Part shown: piece by piece, positions 8,833-23,787 of the stretch | How the letters are laid out: each line of letters begins with the position of its first letter | Position numbering within the stretch: position 1 is the first letter of the stretch | Origin: Cumulibacter soli | GTDB taxonomy: Bacteria; Actinomycetota; Actinomycetes; Mycobacteriales; Antricoccaceae | Assembly (NCBI RefSeq): GCF_004382795.1 | Contig: NZ_SMSG01000003.1 | Location: forward strand, 124,001-188,000 | Direction of reading: 5' to 3' | DNA length: 64,000 bases | Notes under the pieces: generated by a model | Databases searched by the model: none | What the model was told of the DNA's origin: nothing | What the model saw: only the letters and a program-made list of their open reading frames with translations | Translations under genes and position numbers: made by a program

Positions 8833-9761
8833 AGCGCCATCTGTTGTCTGCGGCGGATCTGAGCCGCGATGAGGCGATCGCCGTACTCGACACGGCCGAG
8901 CAGATCGAAACGTCCCTGCAGGGCCGCGAAGTGAAGAAACTGCCGACGCTGCGGGGCCGCACCGTCGTCAACCTGTTCTACGAGGACTCCACCCGAACCC
9001 GGATCTCCTTCGAACTCGCAGCGAAGCGCTTATCCGCCGACGTACTGAACTTCTCGGCAAAGGGCTCCAGCGTCTCCAAAGGAGAGAGCCTGAAGGACAC
9101 CGCGCTCACGCTACAAGCGATGGGTGCCGACGCGGTCGTGATCCGGCACAACGCCAGCGGATCACCATGGCAATTAGCATCCTGGATCGATGGCAGCGTG
9201 GTGAACGCCGGTGACGGCACCCACGAACATCCGACGCAGGCGCTGCTGGACGCGTTCACGATGCGTAAGCGTGCGGGTCGAGGCGTGGGGGACGGGCTCG
9301 ACGGGCTTAAGGTGACCGTTGTCGGGGATGTGCTGCACAGCCGCGTCGCACGCTCGAACGTGCTGCTGCTGCGTACGCTCGGTGCCGAAGTCACCCTCGT
9401 CGCCCCGCCAACCCTGCTTCCGGTCGGGATCGAAACCTGGCCCTGTGCGTTCGGCTATGACCTCGATCAGGCGCTGCCGGATGCGGACGTGGTGATGATG
9501 CTGCGTGTGCAACGCGAACGAATGAACGCGTCCTACTTTCCGACCGAGCGGGAGTACGCCCGGCGGTACGGTCTGGATGCCGCTCGCGCCGGATCGCTTG
9601 CGCCGCAGGCCATCGTGATGCACCCCGGACCGATGAATCGAGGAATGGAGATCGCGGCCGAGGTCGCAGACTCCGCACGTTCCACCGTCGTTGAACAAGT
9701 CGCCAATGGCGTTTCCGTCCGAATGGCCGTCCTCTACCTGCTCCTTGGAGGTGCAGCATGA
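8829..9761 (+). CDS. pyrB: Aspartate carbamoyltransferase catalytic subunit
   Basis: Condenses carbamoyl phosphate with aspartate to carbamoyl-aspartate, the committed step of pyrimidine synthesis. The 310-aa chain has the carbamoyl-phosphate-binding STRTR motif at residues 54-58, [10 protein letters not shown] near residue 135 and the C-terminal HPGPMNRG segment. No regulatory chain (pyrI) is present, as in other actinobacteria, so control probably lies at PyrR and at CarB. The ATG overlaps the pyrR stop by four bases (ATGA) and the stop overlaps pyrC in the same way, implying coupled translation. Confidence 0.98.
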   Translation: MKRHLLSAADLSRDEAIAVLDTAEQIETSLQGREVKKLPTLRGRTVVNLFYEDSTRTRISFELAAKRLSADVLNFSAKGSSVSKGESLKDTALTLQAMGADAVVIRHNASGSPWQLASWIDGSVVNAGDGTHEHPTQALLDAFTMRKRAGRGVGDGLDGLKVTVVGDVLHSRVARSNVLLLRTLGAEVTLVAPPTLLPVGIETWPCAFGYDLDQALPDADVVMMLRVQRERMNASYFPTEREYARRYGLDAARAGSLAPQAIVMHPGPMNRGMEIAAEVADSARSTVVEQVANGVSVRMAVLYLLLGGAA

Positions 9762-11050
9762 CCACCACGCTCATTCAGCAGGTCCACCCGCTCGGTGGTG
9801 AAGCCGTTGATGTGTTGATCACCGATGCCGTCATCAGCCAGATCGCGCCGTCGATCGACGCTGACGCCGATGTAGTCATCGATGGCACCGGCCTCATCGG
9901 CCTGCCCGGACTGGTCGATCTGCACACGCACCTGCGTGAGCCCGGACGTGAAGATGCAGAGACCATCGAGACCGGATCGCGGGCAGCGGCGCTCGGCGGA
10001 TACACGGCCGTACACGCGATGGCTAATACCGACCCGGTCGCGGACACCGCAGGTGTGGTCGAGCAGGTCTACAACACCGGCCGTGAGATCGGCCTGGTGG
10101 ACGTGATCCCGGTCGGCGCCGTCACGGTTGGTCTTGGTGGTCAGCAGTTGGCCGAACTGGGCGCGATGGCCGACTCTGCGGCGCGCGTTCGAGTATTCAG
10201 CGACGACGGAGTTTGCGTCAGCGACCCTAGCCTGATGCGTCGGGCGCTGGAGTATGTCAAAGCGTTCGACGGAGTGATCGCGCAGCACGCCGAAGAGCCA
10301 CGCCTTACGGTCGGCGCCCAGATGAACGAATCGGAGCTTTCCGGCAAGCTCGGACTCACCGGCTGGCCGGCGGTCGCCGAGGAGTCCATCATTGCTCGAG
10401 ATTGTCTGCTGGCCGAGCATGTCGGGTCGCGGCTGCACATCTGCCACCTGTCGACCGCCGGGTCGGTAGAGATCATTCGCTGGGCGAAGTCGCGTGGAGT
10501 AAACGTCACCGCCGAGGTCACTCCACACCACCTGTTGCTGACCGAGCAACTCGCGGAGACCTACGATCCGATCTATAAGGTGAATCCGCCGCTGCGCCGC
10601 GCTGAAGATGTCGACGCGCTGCGCGCAGCGCTCAAGGACGGCACGATCGATATCGTCGCGACCGATCACGCCCCGCACGCTGCCGAGGACAAACAATGTG
10701 AGTGGTCGGCAGCCCGACCGGGAATGCTCGGACTCGAGCAGGCTCTCTCGATCACCATCATGACTTTGAGCAATGAGGCCGGCGAGGTCGACTGGGAGCG
10801 AGTCGCGGCGGTCACCTCGACGGTCGCCGCCCAGATCGGGCGGCTAGCCGAGCACGGCCAGGGCATCGTTGTCGGTGCACCCGCCAACATCACGCTGCTG
10901 GATCCGACCGCCTCGGTTGTCGTCTCCGGCACTGAACTCGCCAGCAAGAGCCACAACACCCCGTACGAAGGACTCGAACTGCCCGGCCGTGTGAAATACA
11001 CGCTGCTGCGCGGCGAGTTGACTGTGAAGAATGGACAGGCTGTTCGATGA
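9758..11050 (+). CDS. pyrC: Dihydroorotase
   Basis: Cyclises carbamoyl-aspartate to dihydroorotate. The 430-aa length and the [10 protein letters not shown] metal-binding motif (residues about 54-63), [10 protein letters not shown], and the [12 protein letters not shown] segment mark a class I amidohydrolase-type dihydroorotase with two zinc ions. ATGA overlaps join it to pyrB upstream and carA downstream. In M. tuberculosis a small membrane-protein gene (Rv1382) separates pyrC from carA; it is absent here. Confidence 0.98.
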   Translation: MTTTLIQQVHPLGGEAVDVLITDAVISQIAPSIDADADVVIDGTGLIGLPGLVDLHTHLREPGREDAETIETGSRAAALGGYTAVHAMANTDPVADTAGVVEQVYNTGREIGLVDVIPVGAVTVGLGGQQLAELGAMADSAARVRVFSDDGVCVSDPSLMRRALEYVKAFDGVIAQHAEEPRLTVGAQMNESELSGKLGLTGWPAVAEESIIARDCLLAEHVGSRLHICHLSTAGSVEIIRWAKSRGVNVTAEVTPHHLLLTEQLAETYDPIYKVNPPLRRAEDVDALRAALKDGTIDIVATDHAPHAAEDKQCEWSAARPGMLGLEQALSITIMTLSNEAGEVDWERVAAVTSTVAAQIGRLAEHGQGIVVGAPANITLLDPTASVVVSGTELASKSHNTPYEGLELPGRVKYTLLRGELTVKNGQAVR

Positions 11051-12187
11051 GTAAGCACAGCATCAATAACGACGCACTGGTCGTCCTGGAGGACGGGCGG
11101 TGTTTCGGCGGGGAATCCTTCGGTGCCGCCGGAACATCATTCGGTGAGGCCGTCTTCACCACCGGAATGACCGGCTACCAGGAAACCCTCACCGATCCGT
11201 CGTACCACCGGCAGGTCGTGGTGATGACCGCGCCGCAAATCGGCAATACCGGGTGGAACGGCGAGGACAATGAGTCGGGGCGAATCTGGGTGAGCGGCTT
11301 CGTCGTCCGCGATCTGACCGGTATCGACTCCAACTGGCGCTCCAGCGGATCGTTGCAACAGCAACTCATTGATCAGGGGATCGTTGCGGTGCAAGGGATC
11401 GACACCCGGGCGCTGACCAGGCACCTACGTGACCGCGGTGCGATGCGGGTCGGGCTGTTCACCGGCGACGATGCCGCGCGGCCGCGCGAGCAACTGGTCG
11501 CACTGGTGAATGAACAGCCTCGAATGGCCGGCGCCTACCTCGCCGGTGAGGTGAGCACCAGCGAGCCGTACGTCGTTGAGGCTGTCGGGGAACAGAAGTT
11601 CACGGTAGCGGCGATCGACCTCGGCATCAAATCAAGCACCCCCGAACAGATGGCCGCTCGAGGAATGCGGGTACATGTGCTGCCGGCGACCGCGAGCATG
11701 GAGGAGGTGCGCGCTGTGAACCCCGACGGCATCTTCTTCTCCAACGGACCCGGCGATCCCGCGGCCGCCGGTGACGCTGTCGCGCTGATGCAGCAGGCGC
11801 TAGAGGCCAAGCTGCCAGTCTTCGGTATCTGCTTCGGTAACCAGATACTCGGCCGGGCGCTCGGCCTAGGCACCTACAAGTTGAAGTTCGGACACCGAGG
11901 CGTCAACGTCCCGGTGCGTGACAAGGCCACCGGTCGGATCGAGATCACCTCGCAGAACCACGGATTCGCCGTAGACGCACCGACCGAAGGCCACACCGAC
12001 ACGCCGTACGGGCGCGTCGAAGTCAGCCACGTCTGTGTGAACGACGACGTGGTGGAAGGACTGCGCTGCCTTGATGTGCCCGCGTTCAGCGTCCAGCACC
12101 ACCCGGAGGCGGCGGCCGGGCCGCACGACGCCGGATACCTGTTCGACCGTTTTGCCGACATGATGACCAGCCAGAAGGAGCAGACGA

Positions 12188-12195
<8 letters not shown>
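11047..12195 (+). CDS. carA: Carbamoyl-phosphate synthase small (glutaminase) subunit
   Basis: Hydrolyses glutamine and channels ammonia to CarB for carbamoyl phosphate synthesis, feeding both pyrimidine and arginine pathways. The 382-aa protein has the N-terminal CarA domain ([31 protein letters not shown]) and a class I glutamine amidotransferase domain with nucleophile Cys262 in GICFGNQ and the partner residues in [12 protein letters not shown] near the C terminus. The stop overlaps carB by eight bases. It lies inside the pyr operon, so PyrR control also reaches carbamoyl phosphate supply. Confidence 0.98.
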
Positions 12196-15496
<3,301 letters not shown>

Positions 15497-15498
15497 TC

Positions 15499-16566
15499 GT
15501 GGCTGACCTCGCGTCGTACGGCTACCGCATCGCGCGGCGTGGACTGTTCCGGATTGGTGGCGGCGATCCGGAACGGGCCCACCGATGGACGATGGCGCAG
15601 TTGCAGCGCATGGATAAGTACCGGTGGATGCAGAGCCTGAGCCGCAAGGTCGTCGGTGTCGTCGAGGATCCAGTGCGGTTGTTCGGTCTGGATTTCCCCA
15701 ACCGGATCGGGCTGGCCGCTGGCATGGCTAAGAACGGCGAAGCGCTGCGTGCGTGGCCGGCGCTCGGGTTCGGCCACGCCGAGATCGGCACTGTGACGTG
15801 GAAAGCCCAGCCCGGTAATGACCTCCCGCGTCTGTTCCGGCTGCCCGTATCGGGCGGCCTGATCAATCGAATGGGGTTCAACAATCACGGTGCACGGGCA
15901 TTAGCCGCGCGGCTGCGCAAGTACGGTGAAGACGCGGAAGCCGTGCGGGCGAATCTCGGTTACCCGGTCGGTGTCAGCCTCGGCAAGTCGAAACTCACGC
16001 CACTGGATGAAGCTGTGGCGGACTACGTCAACTCCATGCGAGTGCTGCGCGACCTCGCGTCGTACGTCGCCGTAAATGTGTCAAGCCCGAACACGCCAGG
16101 ACTGCGATCCCTGCAAGACAAGGGATTCCTCACCGAACTAATCGCAGCACTGCGCGCCGAGGCGCCGGCCATGCCGTTGCTGGTGAAGATCGCGCCGGAC
16201 CTCACGCACGGCGCCATCGATGACGTGCTGGCCGTGTGCCGCGAACACGATGTAGCGGGTCTGATCGCGACGAACACGACGATTGAGCGTGGCGGGCTGG
16301 CGCCATCCGAGCAGCACCTGGGCGCCGAAGTGGGTGGGCTGTCTGGTGCGCCGCTGACGGTCATGGCCCGCGACTGTGTCCGTTATATCGCCGGCGAGGT
16401 CGGCGGCGAGTTGCCGATCATCGGGGTCGGTGGAATCGGCAGCGCCGCCGACGCGCTGGCGATGATCGACGCGGGCGCTGACCTGCTACAGATCTACTCG
16501 GCGCTGATCTACCAAGGCCCTTCGGTGGTGCGCAACGTCGCTGCCGCCGTACGAGACGGATCATGA
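15499..16566 (+). CDS. pyrD: Quinone-dependent dihydroorotate dehydrogenase (class 2)
   Basis: Oxidises dihydroorotate to orotate at the membrane, passing electrons to quinone through FMN. The 355-aa length, the N-terminal helical extension (residues 1-45), GLAAGMAKNGEALRAWPALG, VNVSSPNTPGLR with the class 2 serine nearby, and the FMN-phosphate segment GVGGIGSAADALAMIDAGAD identify class 2. The start is GTG two bases after the carB stop. Its place inside the pyr operon differs from M. tuberculosis, where pyrD is elsewhere. The stop overlaps the pyrF ATG. Confidence 0.97.
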   Translation: MADLASYGYRIARRGLFRIGGGDPERAHRWTMAQLQRMDKYRWMQSLSRKVVGVVEDPVRLFGLDFPNRIGLAAGMAKNGEALRAWPALGFGHAEIGTVTWKAQPGNDLPRLFRLPVSGGLINRMGFNNHGARALAARLRKYGEDAEAVRANLGYPVGVSLGKSKLTPLDEAVADYVNSMRVLRDLASYVAVNVSSPNTPGLRSLQDKGFLTELIAALRAEAPAMPLLVKIAPDLTHGAIDDVLAVCREHDVAGLIATNTTIERGGLAPSEQHLGAEVGGLSGAPLTVMARDCVRYIAGEVGGELPIIGVGGIGSAADALAMIDAGADLLQIYSALIYQGPSVVRNVAAAVRDGS

Positions 16567-17417
16567 GCGGAGCAGCGATTATGACGACGGGATTCGGTGA
16601 TCGGGCCGTCGAGGCGGCTCAGCAGCGCGGTCCGCTCTGTGCCGGAATCGACCCGCACGCGCAACTGTTGCGTGACTGGGGGTTGCCGGACACTGTCGAG
16701 GGATTGCGCACCTTCGCGCTGAGTGCGGCCGAAGCCCTCGCGCCAGTGGCCGCGGCGGTCAAACCGCAGTCCGCTTTCTTCGAGCGGTTCGGATCCGCCG
16801 GGGTCCGGGTCCTGGAGGAGACCATAACGCTCTGTCGGGACGCGGGCGCGCTGGTCATCCTGGATATCAAACGCGGGGATATCGGTTCGACCGCGCAGGC
16901 GTACGCCGACGCGTATCTGCGCCCAACCAGTCCGCTGTTCAGCGACGCCGTCACGGTGTCGCCATACCTCGGGTTCGGCTCCGTTCGGCCGTTTATCGAC
17001 AACGCGCTGGCGGCCGGCAGCGGAGTGTTCGTGCTCGCGCGCACCTCGAATCCGGAGGGCGCCGCGATCCAACAGGCGCTCGTTGACAGTGAGCGGTCCG
17101 TTGCTCAATCGATCATCGACGAGGCGGCGGTATGCAACACCGCGGAGATCGCCACGGGTGCGCGTCTGGGCAGTGTCGGTGTGGTGGTCGGTGCGACCGT
17201 CGATCGCGGTGCGGTCCAGTTGAGCGGACTCGCCGGAGCCGTATTGGCACCTGGTCTGGGTGCCCAAGGTGCGAGTGCCAGTGACCTACGAGAGGCGCTG
17301 TCCGGCGCCCCGCTCGTGTTCGGTTCAACCAGCCGCGACGTGCTGCGCGCGGGCCCAAACCCCGCTGACCTGCGCCGACGTGCGCGCGACGTTGCCGATG
17401 AGCTACGCGCGCGCTGA
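16563..17417 (+). CDS. pyrF: Orotidine 5'-phosphate decarboxylase (subfamily 2)
   Basis: Decarboxylates OMP to UMP, completing de novo UMP synthesis. The 284-aa protein belongs to the longer subfamily 2, with the catalytic Asp-Lys-Asp array in ILDIKRGDIGSTA and the N-terminal CAGIDPHAQLL. Conserved SPYLGFGSVRPF and VLAPGLGAQGAS segments build the barrel. ATG at 16563 overlaps the pyrD stop (ATGA); a second in-frame ATG seven codons later is possible. It is the last gene of the pyr operon; a 78-base gap separates it from mihF. Confidence 0.97.
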   Translation: MSGAAIMTTGFGDRAVEAAQQRGPLCAGIDPHAQLLRDWGLPDTVEGLRTFALSAAEALAPVAAAVKPQSAFFERFGSAGVRVLEETITLCRDAGALVILDIKRGDIGSTAQAYADAYLRPTSPLFSDAVTVSPYLGFGSVRPFIDNALAAGSGVFVLARTSNPEGAAIQQALVDSERSVAQSIIDEAAVCNTAEIATGARLGSVGVVVGATVDRGAVQLSGLAGAVLAPGLGAQGASASDLREALSGAPLVFGSTSRDVLRAGPNPADLRRRARDVADELRAR

Positions 17418-17495
17418 ACGACTTATCGTCTACGCTCGCGGACATCGGACGTTCCGCCTGGACAGGTTGCGTATTCACTCTGGAGGTATCCGCAG

Positions 17496-17813
17496 ATGAC
17501 CCTTCCGCACCTCACCCCCGAAGACCGGGCCGCGGCGCTTCAGGCCGCCGTCGATGCTCGTCGACGTCGCGCCGAGTTCAAGGAAAGTCTGCGCCGCGGC
17601 GAACTGACGCTGGCGGACGTGTTGGAGCGAGCGAAAACGGACGAGGTGGTCAGCCGCACCCCGATCGTCACCGTTCTGGAAAGCATGCCGGGGATCGGCA
17701 AGGTCAAGGCGGGCCGCATTATGGAGCGCGTAGGCATCTCGGAGAGCCGCAGGGTGCGCGGGCTCGGCGCAAAGCAACGGGTAGCGTTGGAGGAAGAACT
17801 CGCCGGCCGCTAG
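17496..17813 (+). CDS. mihF: Actinobacterial integration host factor (mIHF)
   Basis: A 105-aa nucleoid-associated DNA-binding protein unrelated in sequence to enterobacterial IHF. The helix-two-turn-helix-type core is seen in VLESMPGIGKVKAGRIMERVGI followed by SRRVRGLGAKQR; basic residues contact DNA. The length matches the short (about 105-aa) form of actinobacteria. GGAGG lies about nine bases before the ATG. The order pyrF-mihF-gmk-rpoZ is conserved in mycobacteria and streptomycetes, so the call is secure. TTATCG and TACGCT hexamers near 17420-17436 may provide its own promoter. Confidence 0.96.
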   Translation: MTLPHLTPEDRAAALQAAVDARRRRAEFKESLRRGELTLADVLERAKTDEVVSRTPIVTVLESMPGIGKVKAGRIMERVGISESRRVRGLGAKQRVALEEELAGR

Positions 17814-17842
17814 GCGGGCAACCAACCGCCATCGGAGGGAAC

Positions 17843-18427
17843 TTGAGCGCACCACCTGCGCCCGGACGACTGATCGTGCTCAGCGGGCCGTCCGGCGTCG
17901 GCAAGGGATCGGTGATGACACAGGTGCGCCAACGGGACCTGCCCCTCTGGGCGTCCGTGTCGTGCACGACACGTGCACCACGCCCGGGCGAACGCGACGG
18001 CGAGCACTACTTCTTCATTGACGAGGCCGACTTCCTCGATCGCATCCGTTCCGGGCAGATGCTCGAGCACGCACACTTCGCCGGGCGTCGTTACGGCACC
18101 CCGCGGGACGCCGTCCAGGCGCACCTGGACGCCGGCGAAACAGTGTTACTAGAGATCGAGTTGGACGGCGCCCGGCAGGTGAAGGCTGCGATGCCAGAGG
18201 CTTTCATGGTGTTCTTGGCGCCACCATCGCGTACCGAACTACAGCGTCGGCTGCTCGGTCGGGGGACCGAGACCGCCGAGCAGATCGACGCGAGGTTGCG
18301 AGCCGCCGAGGTGGAGATGGCGGCAGCCGAGGAGTTCGATGTGGTGATCGTGAACAACGACCTCACCGAGGCCACTGATCAGTTGGTAGACTTGATCCTT
18401 GGCCACGGTGAGACCCAGACGCCGTAG
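17843..18427 (+). CDS. gmk: Guanylate kinase
   Basis: Phosphorylates GMP to GDP. The 194-aa protein has a P-loop [12 protein letters not shown] (residues about 12-23), the GMP-binding segment [19 protein letters not shown] and the lid region [14 protein letters not shown]. The start is TTG at 17843, six bases after GGAGGGA; no better ATG or GTG is available. It lies 29 bases after mihF and 41 before rpoZ on the same strand. The gmk-rpoZ-coaBC-metK neighbourhood is conserved well beyond actinobacteria. Confidence 0.97.
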   Translation: MSAPPAPGRLIVLSGPSGVGKGSVMTQVRQRDLPLWASVSCTTRAPRPGERDGEHYFFIDEADFLDRIRSGQMLEHAHFAGRRYGTPRDAVQAHLDAGETVLLEIELDGARQVKAAMPEAFMVFLAPPSRTELQRRLLGRGTETAEQIDARLRAAEVEMAAAEEFDVVIVNNDLTEATDQLVDLILGHGETQTP

Positions 18428-18468
18428 ACCCGCCGGAGCGCGCATCCGGCATCACAGACCAACCAAGG

Positions 18469-18744
18469 ATGGACGGCTACGTGTCCGGAACTGTTCCCGC
18501 TCCCGAAGGCATCACCAACCCGCCGATCGATGAGTTGCTGACCCACACCGCGTCGAAGTACGGCCTGGTTATTTACGCGGCCAAGCGCGCTCGTCAGATC
18601 AACGCTTACTACGGCCAGCTCGCCGAGGGCCTGCTTGAGCACGTTGGCCCGCTGGTCGAGACCGGCCCGCAGGAGAAGCCGCTGTCGATCGCGCTGCGCG
18701 AGATCAACGAAGGCATGCTCACCGCCGAGCCCACTGACGCCTAG
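18469..18744 (+). CDS. rpoZ: DNA-directed RNA polymerase omega subunit
   Basis: A 91-aa omega subunit that helps assemble the beta-prime subunit and takes part in ppGpp binding in many bacteria. The core [34 protein letters not shown] and [12 protein letters not shown] is diagnostic. The start is uncertain: ATG at 18469 overlaps AAGGA, whereas GTG at 18481 has AAGGA 11 bases upstream and would remove four residues. It is followed after 13 bases by coaBC, the usual actinobacterial order. Confidence 0.97.
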   Translation: MDGYVSGTVPAPEGITNPPIDELLTHTASKYGLVIYAAKRARQINAYYGQLAEGLLEHVGPLVETGPQEKPLSIALREINEGMLTAEPTDA

Positions 18745-18757
18745 TCGCGCGATCCTC

Positions 18758-19978
18758 GTGCCGACCCAAGCTCCCCGCGTCGTCCTAGGTGTTGCCGGCG
18801 GCATCGCGGCGTACAAGTCCTGCGAGATCCTTCGTGCCCTGACCGAATCAGGGCTACACGTCGATGTCGTACCAACCCCGGCGGTGCTTGAGTTCGTCGG
18901 CGCCGCCACCTTCGAGGCGCTGTCGGGCAACCCGGTGAGCACGGGCGTATTTAGCGACATCGCATCGGTACGGCACGTGCGCCTGGGCCAACAGGCCGAC
19001 CTGGTGGTGATCGCGCCGGCGACCGCTGATCTGATCGCTCGGCTAGCGAACGGGCGCGCCGACGACCTGCTGACCTCGACGATGCTGGTGACCCGCGCGC
19101 CGGTGCTGATCGCGCCGGCGATGCACACCGAGATGTGGCAGCACCCGGCGACACAGGCGAATATCGCGACGCTGCGCTCGCGCGGCATCACCGTGCTCGG
19201 ACCCGCGCACGGACGTCTCACCGGCAAGGACACCGGGCCGGGCCGGCTCGCCGAACCGGCTGAGATCTACCGAATGGCCCGTCTGCTGCTGGAGACCGGT
19301 ACCGCGGTGCCGTACGACATGAGCGGCGTCCGCGTGGTGGTCACCGCTGGCGGCACTCGTGAGTTACTCGACCCGGTGCGCTTTCTGACCAACCGTTCGT
19401 CCGGCAAGCAGGGATGGGCGCTCGCCGAGGTCGCCGCGGCTCGCGGGGCAGACGTCACGCTGATCAGCGCGAACGTCGAGCGGGTCGCCCCCGCAGGAGT
19501 GCTCGTCCAACGAGTGCAGACAGCGCTCGAGTTGGAAGAAGCGACCCTTGCTGCTGCCGCCGAAGCCGAGATTGTCGTGATGGCTGCCGCGGTATCCGAC
19601 TTCCGGCCGACGGTGCGGCACGACTCCAAGATCAAGAAAACGGACGCCGAGCCGGATCAGATCTCACTGACCAAAAATCCCGACATTCTCGTCGGACTGG
19701 TCGCGGCCCGCGCCGAGGGCCGACTCAGCGGTCGGCCGACGATCGTCGGGTTCGCTGCTGAGACCGGCGATGCGCAGCACACTGTCGAGGAGTACGGGCG
19801 GCAGAAGCTCGCTCGTAAGGGGTGCGACTTCATCGTCGTCAACGACGTCGGTGCCGGTGGCGCGTTCGAGAATGACGACAACGCCGGGTTGATCCTGGGA
19901 GCCGATGGGACCTCAGCGGTCGTCCCGCACGGCAGTAAGCATCGCGTCGCCAGCCAGATCTGGGACGCCGTGCGCTAA
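18758..19978 (+). CDS. coaBC: Bifunctional phosphopantothenoylcysteine decarboxylase / phosphopantothenate-cysteine ligase CoaBC
   Basis: Carries out two steps of coenzyme A synthesis: CTP-dependent ligation of cysteine to phosphopantothenate (CoaB) and FMN-dependent decarboxylation (CoaC). The N-terminal CoaC domain (residues about 5-180) shows LGVAGGIAAYKSCEIL, LVVIAPATADLI and the PAMHTEMW segment. The C-terminal CoaB domain (about 190-405) shows TAGGTRELLDPVRFLTNRSSGK and VVNDVGAGGAFENDDN. GTG at 18758 was chosen because the product then starts just before the first beta strand; the open frame extends upstream but overlaps rpoZ. Length 406 aa is typical. Confidence 0.95.
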   Translation: MPTQAPRVVLGVAGGIAAYKSCEILRALTESGLHVDVVPTPAVLEFVGAATFEALSGNPVSTGVFSDIASVRHVRLGQQADLVVIAPATADLIARLANGRADDLLTSTMLVTRAPVLIAPAMHTEMWQHPATQANIATLRSRGITVLGPAHGRLTGKDTGPGRLAEPAEIYRMARLLLETGTAVPYDMSGVRVVVTAGGTRELLDPVRFLTNRSSGKQGWALAEVAAARGADVTLISANVERVAPAGVLVQRVQTALELEEATLAAAAEAEIVVMAAAVSDFRPTVRHDSKIKKTDAEPDQISLTKNPDILVGLVAARAEGRLSGRPTIVGFAAETGDAQHTVEEYGRQKLARKGCDFIVVNDVGAGGAFENDDNAGLILGADGTSAVVPHGSKHRVASQIWDAVR

Positions 19979-20021
19979 CTGGTCCATTCACTCGCCGACG
20001 GGTCTCGTCGCCGTCGTGGAC

Positions 20022-20027
20022 TAGACT
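20022..20027 (+). promoter_or_regulatory. -10 element upstream of metK
   Basis: TAGACT lies 35 bases before the metK ATG, within the 84-base gap after coaBC. The same hexamer precedes def and the ABC ATPase gene. No convincing -35 element. Confidence 0.4.
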
Positions 20028-20062
20028 GGCCGAGCCTATTCCTGAGAAGGGGTTTTATCGAG

Positions 20063-21256
<1,194 letters not shown>

Positions 21257-23227
21257 CGGTCAGCTGGCCGACGACGTCGTCGAACGGCTGGTCGCCTCCG
21301 TCTACCCAGACGTGCCGCTGGCGCATCTGGATCGGCTGTTCGATTACGAGGTGCCGGCCGAACTCGTCGACGCGATTGCCGTCGGCTGCCGGGTCCGGGT
21401 CCGATTCTCCGGCAAACTCGTCGATGGGTATGTCATCAGTTTGCATGCCGGTTCGGACCACGCCGGGAAACTGTCGCGGATCGAACGGGTGGTCAGCCCG
21501 CTGCCGGTGCTGACTGAGCACACGATGCAATTGATCCGCGCGGTCGCCGATCGATGGGCCGGCGGGTTCTGCGATGTTGTCCGGCTGGCGGTACCGCCAC
21601 GCAACGCACGGACTGAGCAGAGCGAGCCGCAACCGCCACCGGATTACCCAGCGCCAGACGTGCAAGGCTGGACGCCGTACGGCTCGGGTTTCATTGAGGC
21701 ATTGCGGCAGGGACGCCGAGCGCGCGCCGTCTGGACAGCGATGCCTGGTGAGGACTGGCCGAGGAGGTTCGCCGAACTCGCCGTGAGTACCGCGAGCGCG
21801 GGCCGCGGGGCTGTCCTCGTGGTTCCCGATACGAAGGATGCCGCCCGGGTAGAGCAGGCGCTGGCCGAATTGATCGGTAGAGGCGGTTACGCAGAACTTA
21901 ACGCCTCGCGTGGCCCGGCGGCGCGCTACCGCCGATTCTTGCGGTGCTTACGCGGTGAAGTCCGAATTGCGGTGGGCACCCGTTCGGCGGTGTATGCGCC
22001 GGTGCCGAACCTGGGATTGATCGCGGTGTGGGACGACGGCGACGACTTGTACGACGAACCCCGAGCGCCGTACGCGCACACCCGGGACGTTGCCGTGTTG
22101 CGCGCGCACCTCGCCGGCGCCAGCGTATTGCTGGGCGGCTTCACCCAATCGGTGGCTGCGACAGCCCTGCTGGAGCGTGGCTGGGCCGCGCCGCTGCGCG
22201 CCGAACGGGAGACGTTGCGGGCCGCGATGCCAAGGATTACGGCCTCCGGAGACGATATATATCTACGATCGGACGAGGCAGCGCACAGTGCCCGATTGCC
22301 GAAAGTGGCGTTGGACGCGGCGCGACATGCGCTCGGCCTGGGTGCGCCGGTACTCGTTCAAGTGCCGCGTCGTGGTTACCTGCCCGTGTTGTCCTGCGTG
22401 CGGTGCCACACACCGGCGCGATGCGCGACGTGCAACGGCCCGCTCGCCTTGGGCGCCGGTCGGGATGCGGTCGCGGCCTGCCGATGGTGCGGGCGTCACG
22501 CGGCATCCTGGGCATGCCCGGTGTGCTCGGCGGGTCGCTTTCGCGCCGCCGTCGTCGGAGCTGGGCGGACGGCGGAGGAACTAGGTCGGATGCTGCCCGG
22601 GGTACGGGTCATTCAGTCGGCGGGTGAGCAGGTCGTCGCAGAAATCGAACCCGAACCTTCCCTGGTCATCGCGACTCCGGGAGCCGAACCGGTTGTGCCC
22701 GGTGGGTACGGCGCTGTGCTTCTACTCGATGGCTGGGCGATGCTGACGCGTGCGGACCTCCTCGCGGGCGAAGAGGGCCTGCGCAGATGGTTGAACGCGG
22801 CAGCGCTGGCCAGAGGTGCCAGTGACGGTGGCCGCGTGGTGGTCATGGCCCCCGCCTCCGTGCCCGTGGTGCAGGCTTTGGTGCGGTGGGACGCCCCGTG
22901 GTACGCCGAGCGAGAGCTACGCGATCGCGCCGAATTGAGGTTCCCGCCAGTGAGCAGGATGGCGGCGATCGTCGGCGACCCTGCGGCGTTGGAGAGCGTG
23001 CAGCACGCCGATTTGCCGTCGTCCGTGGACGTGCTCGGGCCGGTCACCGAGCCGACCGATGAGAGTGCCGAACGAATGCTGCTGCGGGTGCCGCGCGCCG
23101 ACGGCGACGATCTCGCGCGCGCCCTGCATGATCTTCGCGCGGGTCGCAGCATGCGCAAAGCCGGCGATAGATTGCGCATCAAACTCGACCCCCAACGACT
23201 CCTGTGATCAGGGACAGCCCGAACGAC

Positions 23228-23233
23228 TAGACT
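23228..23233 (+). promoter_or_regulatory. -10 element of def, leaderless arrangement
   Basis: TAGACT ends six bases before the def GTG at 23240, with no Shine-Dalgarno between. It begins the def-fmt-rsmB unit after the priA stop. Confidence 0.55.
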
Positions 23234-23239
23234 GCGTGG

Positions 23240-23785
23240 GTGTCTGTAACCCCAATCCGGCTTTTTGGCGACCCCATACTTCGTACGTCATGCGAACCTG
23301 TCACCTCATTCGATCGCGAACTCGCAAAGCTCGTCGATGACCTGCGAGACACGATGCTTGCTGCTCAAGGAGCTGGGCTCGCCGCACCGCAGATCGGTGT
23401 GGGTGCCCGCGTGTTTACCTACAACGTCGACGGCGAAGTGGGGCATCTGGTGAACCCGGTCGTCGAGTACACCTCCGAAGAAGCGCAGACCGACGACGAG
23501 GGATGCCTGTCGATTCCTGGATTGCACTTTCCTTGCACTCGGCCATTGCAGGTTCGCGCGACGGGATTTGACGTGCACGGAGAGCCACTCGTGATCAGCG
23601 GAGAACGGTTGCTGGCGCGCGCCGTACTGCACGAAATCGATCACCTGGACGGGGTTATGTTCGTGGACAAGCTGGACACCGCGACGCGTAAGGCTGCGAT
23701 GCGCGCGATCCGCGAGGCCGAGTGGGCGAACCAACCCGTTCCGGTGATTAAGGTCAGCCCACATCCGTCTCCGTTTGGGCTGTAG
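23240..23785 (+). CDS. def: Peptide deformylase
   Basis: Removes the N-formyl group from new proteins. The 181-aa metalloenzyme has all three motifs: GAGLAAPQIG, DEGCLSIPG (metal-binding Cys) and HEIDH at residues 131-135 (metal-binding His and catalytic Glu). GTG at 23240 follows TAGACT by six bases, so transcription is probably leaderless. fmt, which adds the formyl group to initiator tRNA, starts two bases after the stop; pairing of def with fmt is widespread. Confidence 0.97.
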   Translation: MSVTPIRLFGDPILRTSCEPVTSFDRELAKLVDDLRDTMLAAQGAGLAAPQIGVGARVFTYNVDGEVGHLVNPVVEYTSEEAQTDDEGCLSIPGLHFPCTRPLQVRATGFDVHGEPLVISGERLLARAVLHEIDHLDGVMFVDKLDTATRKAAMRAIREAEWANQPVPVIKVSPHPSPFGL

Positions 23786-23787
23786 CG

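Noticed and set aside
19979-20062. SAM riboswitch in front of metK
   Set aside because: The 84-base gap is too short and lacks the conserved S-box or SAM-IV blocks; only a -10 hexamer and a Shine-Dalgarno are visible.
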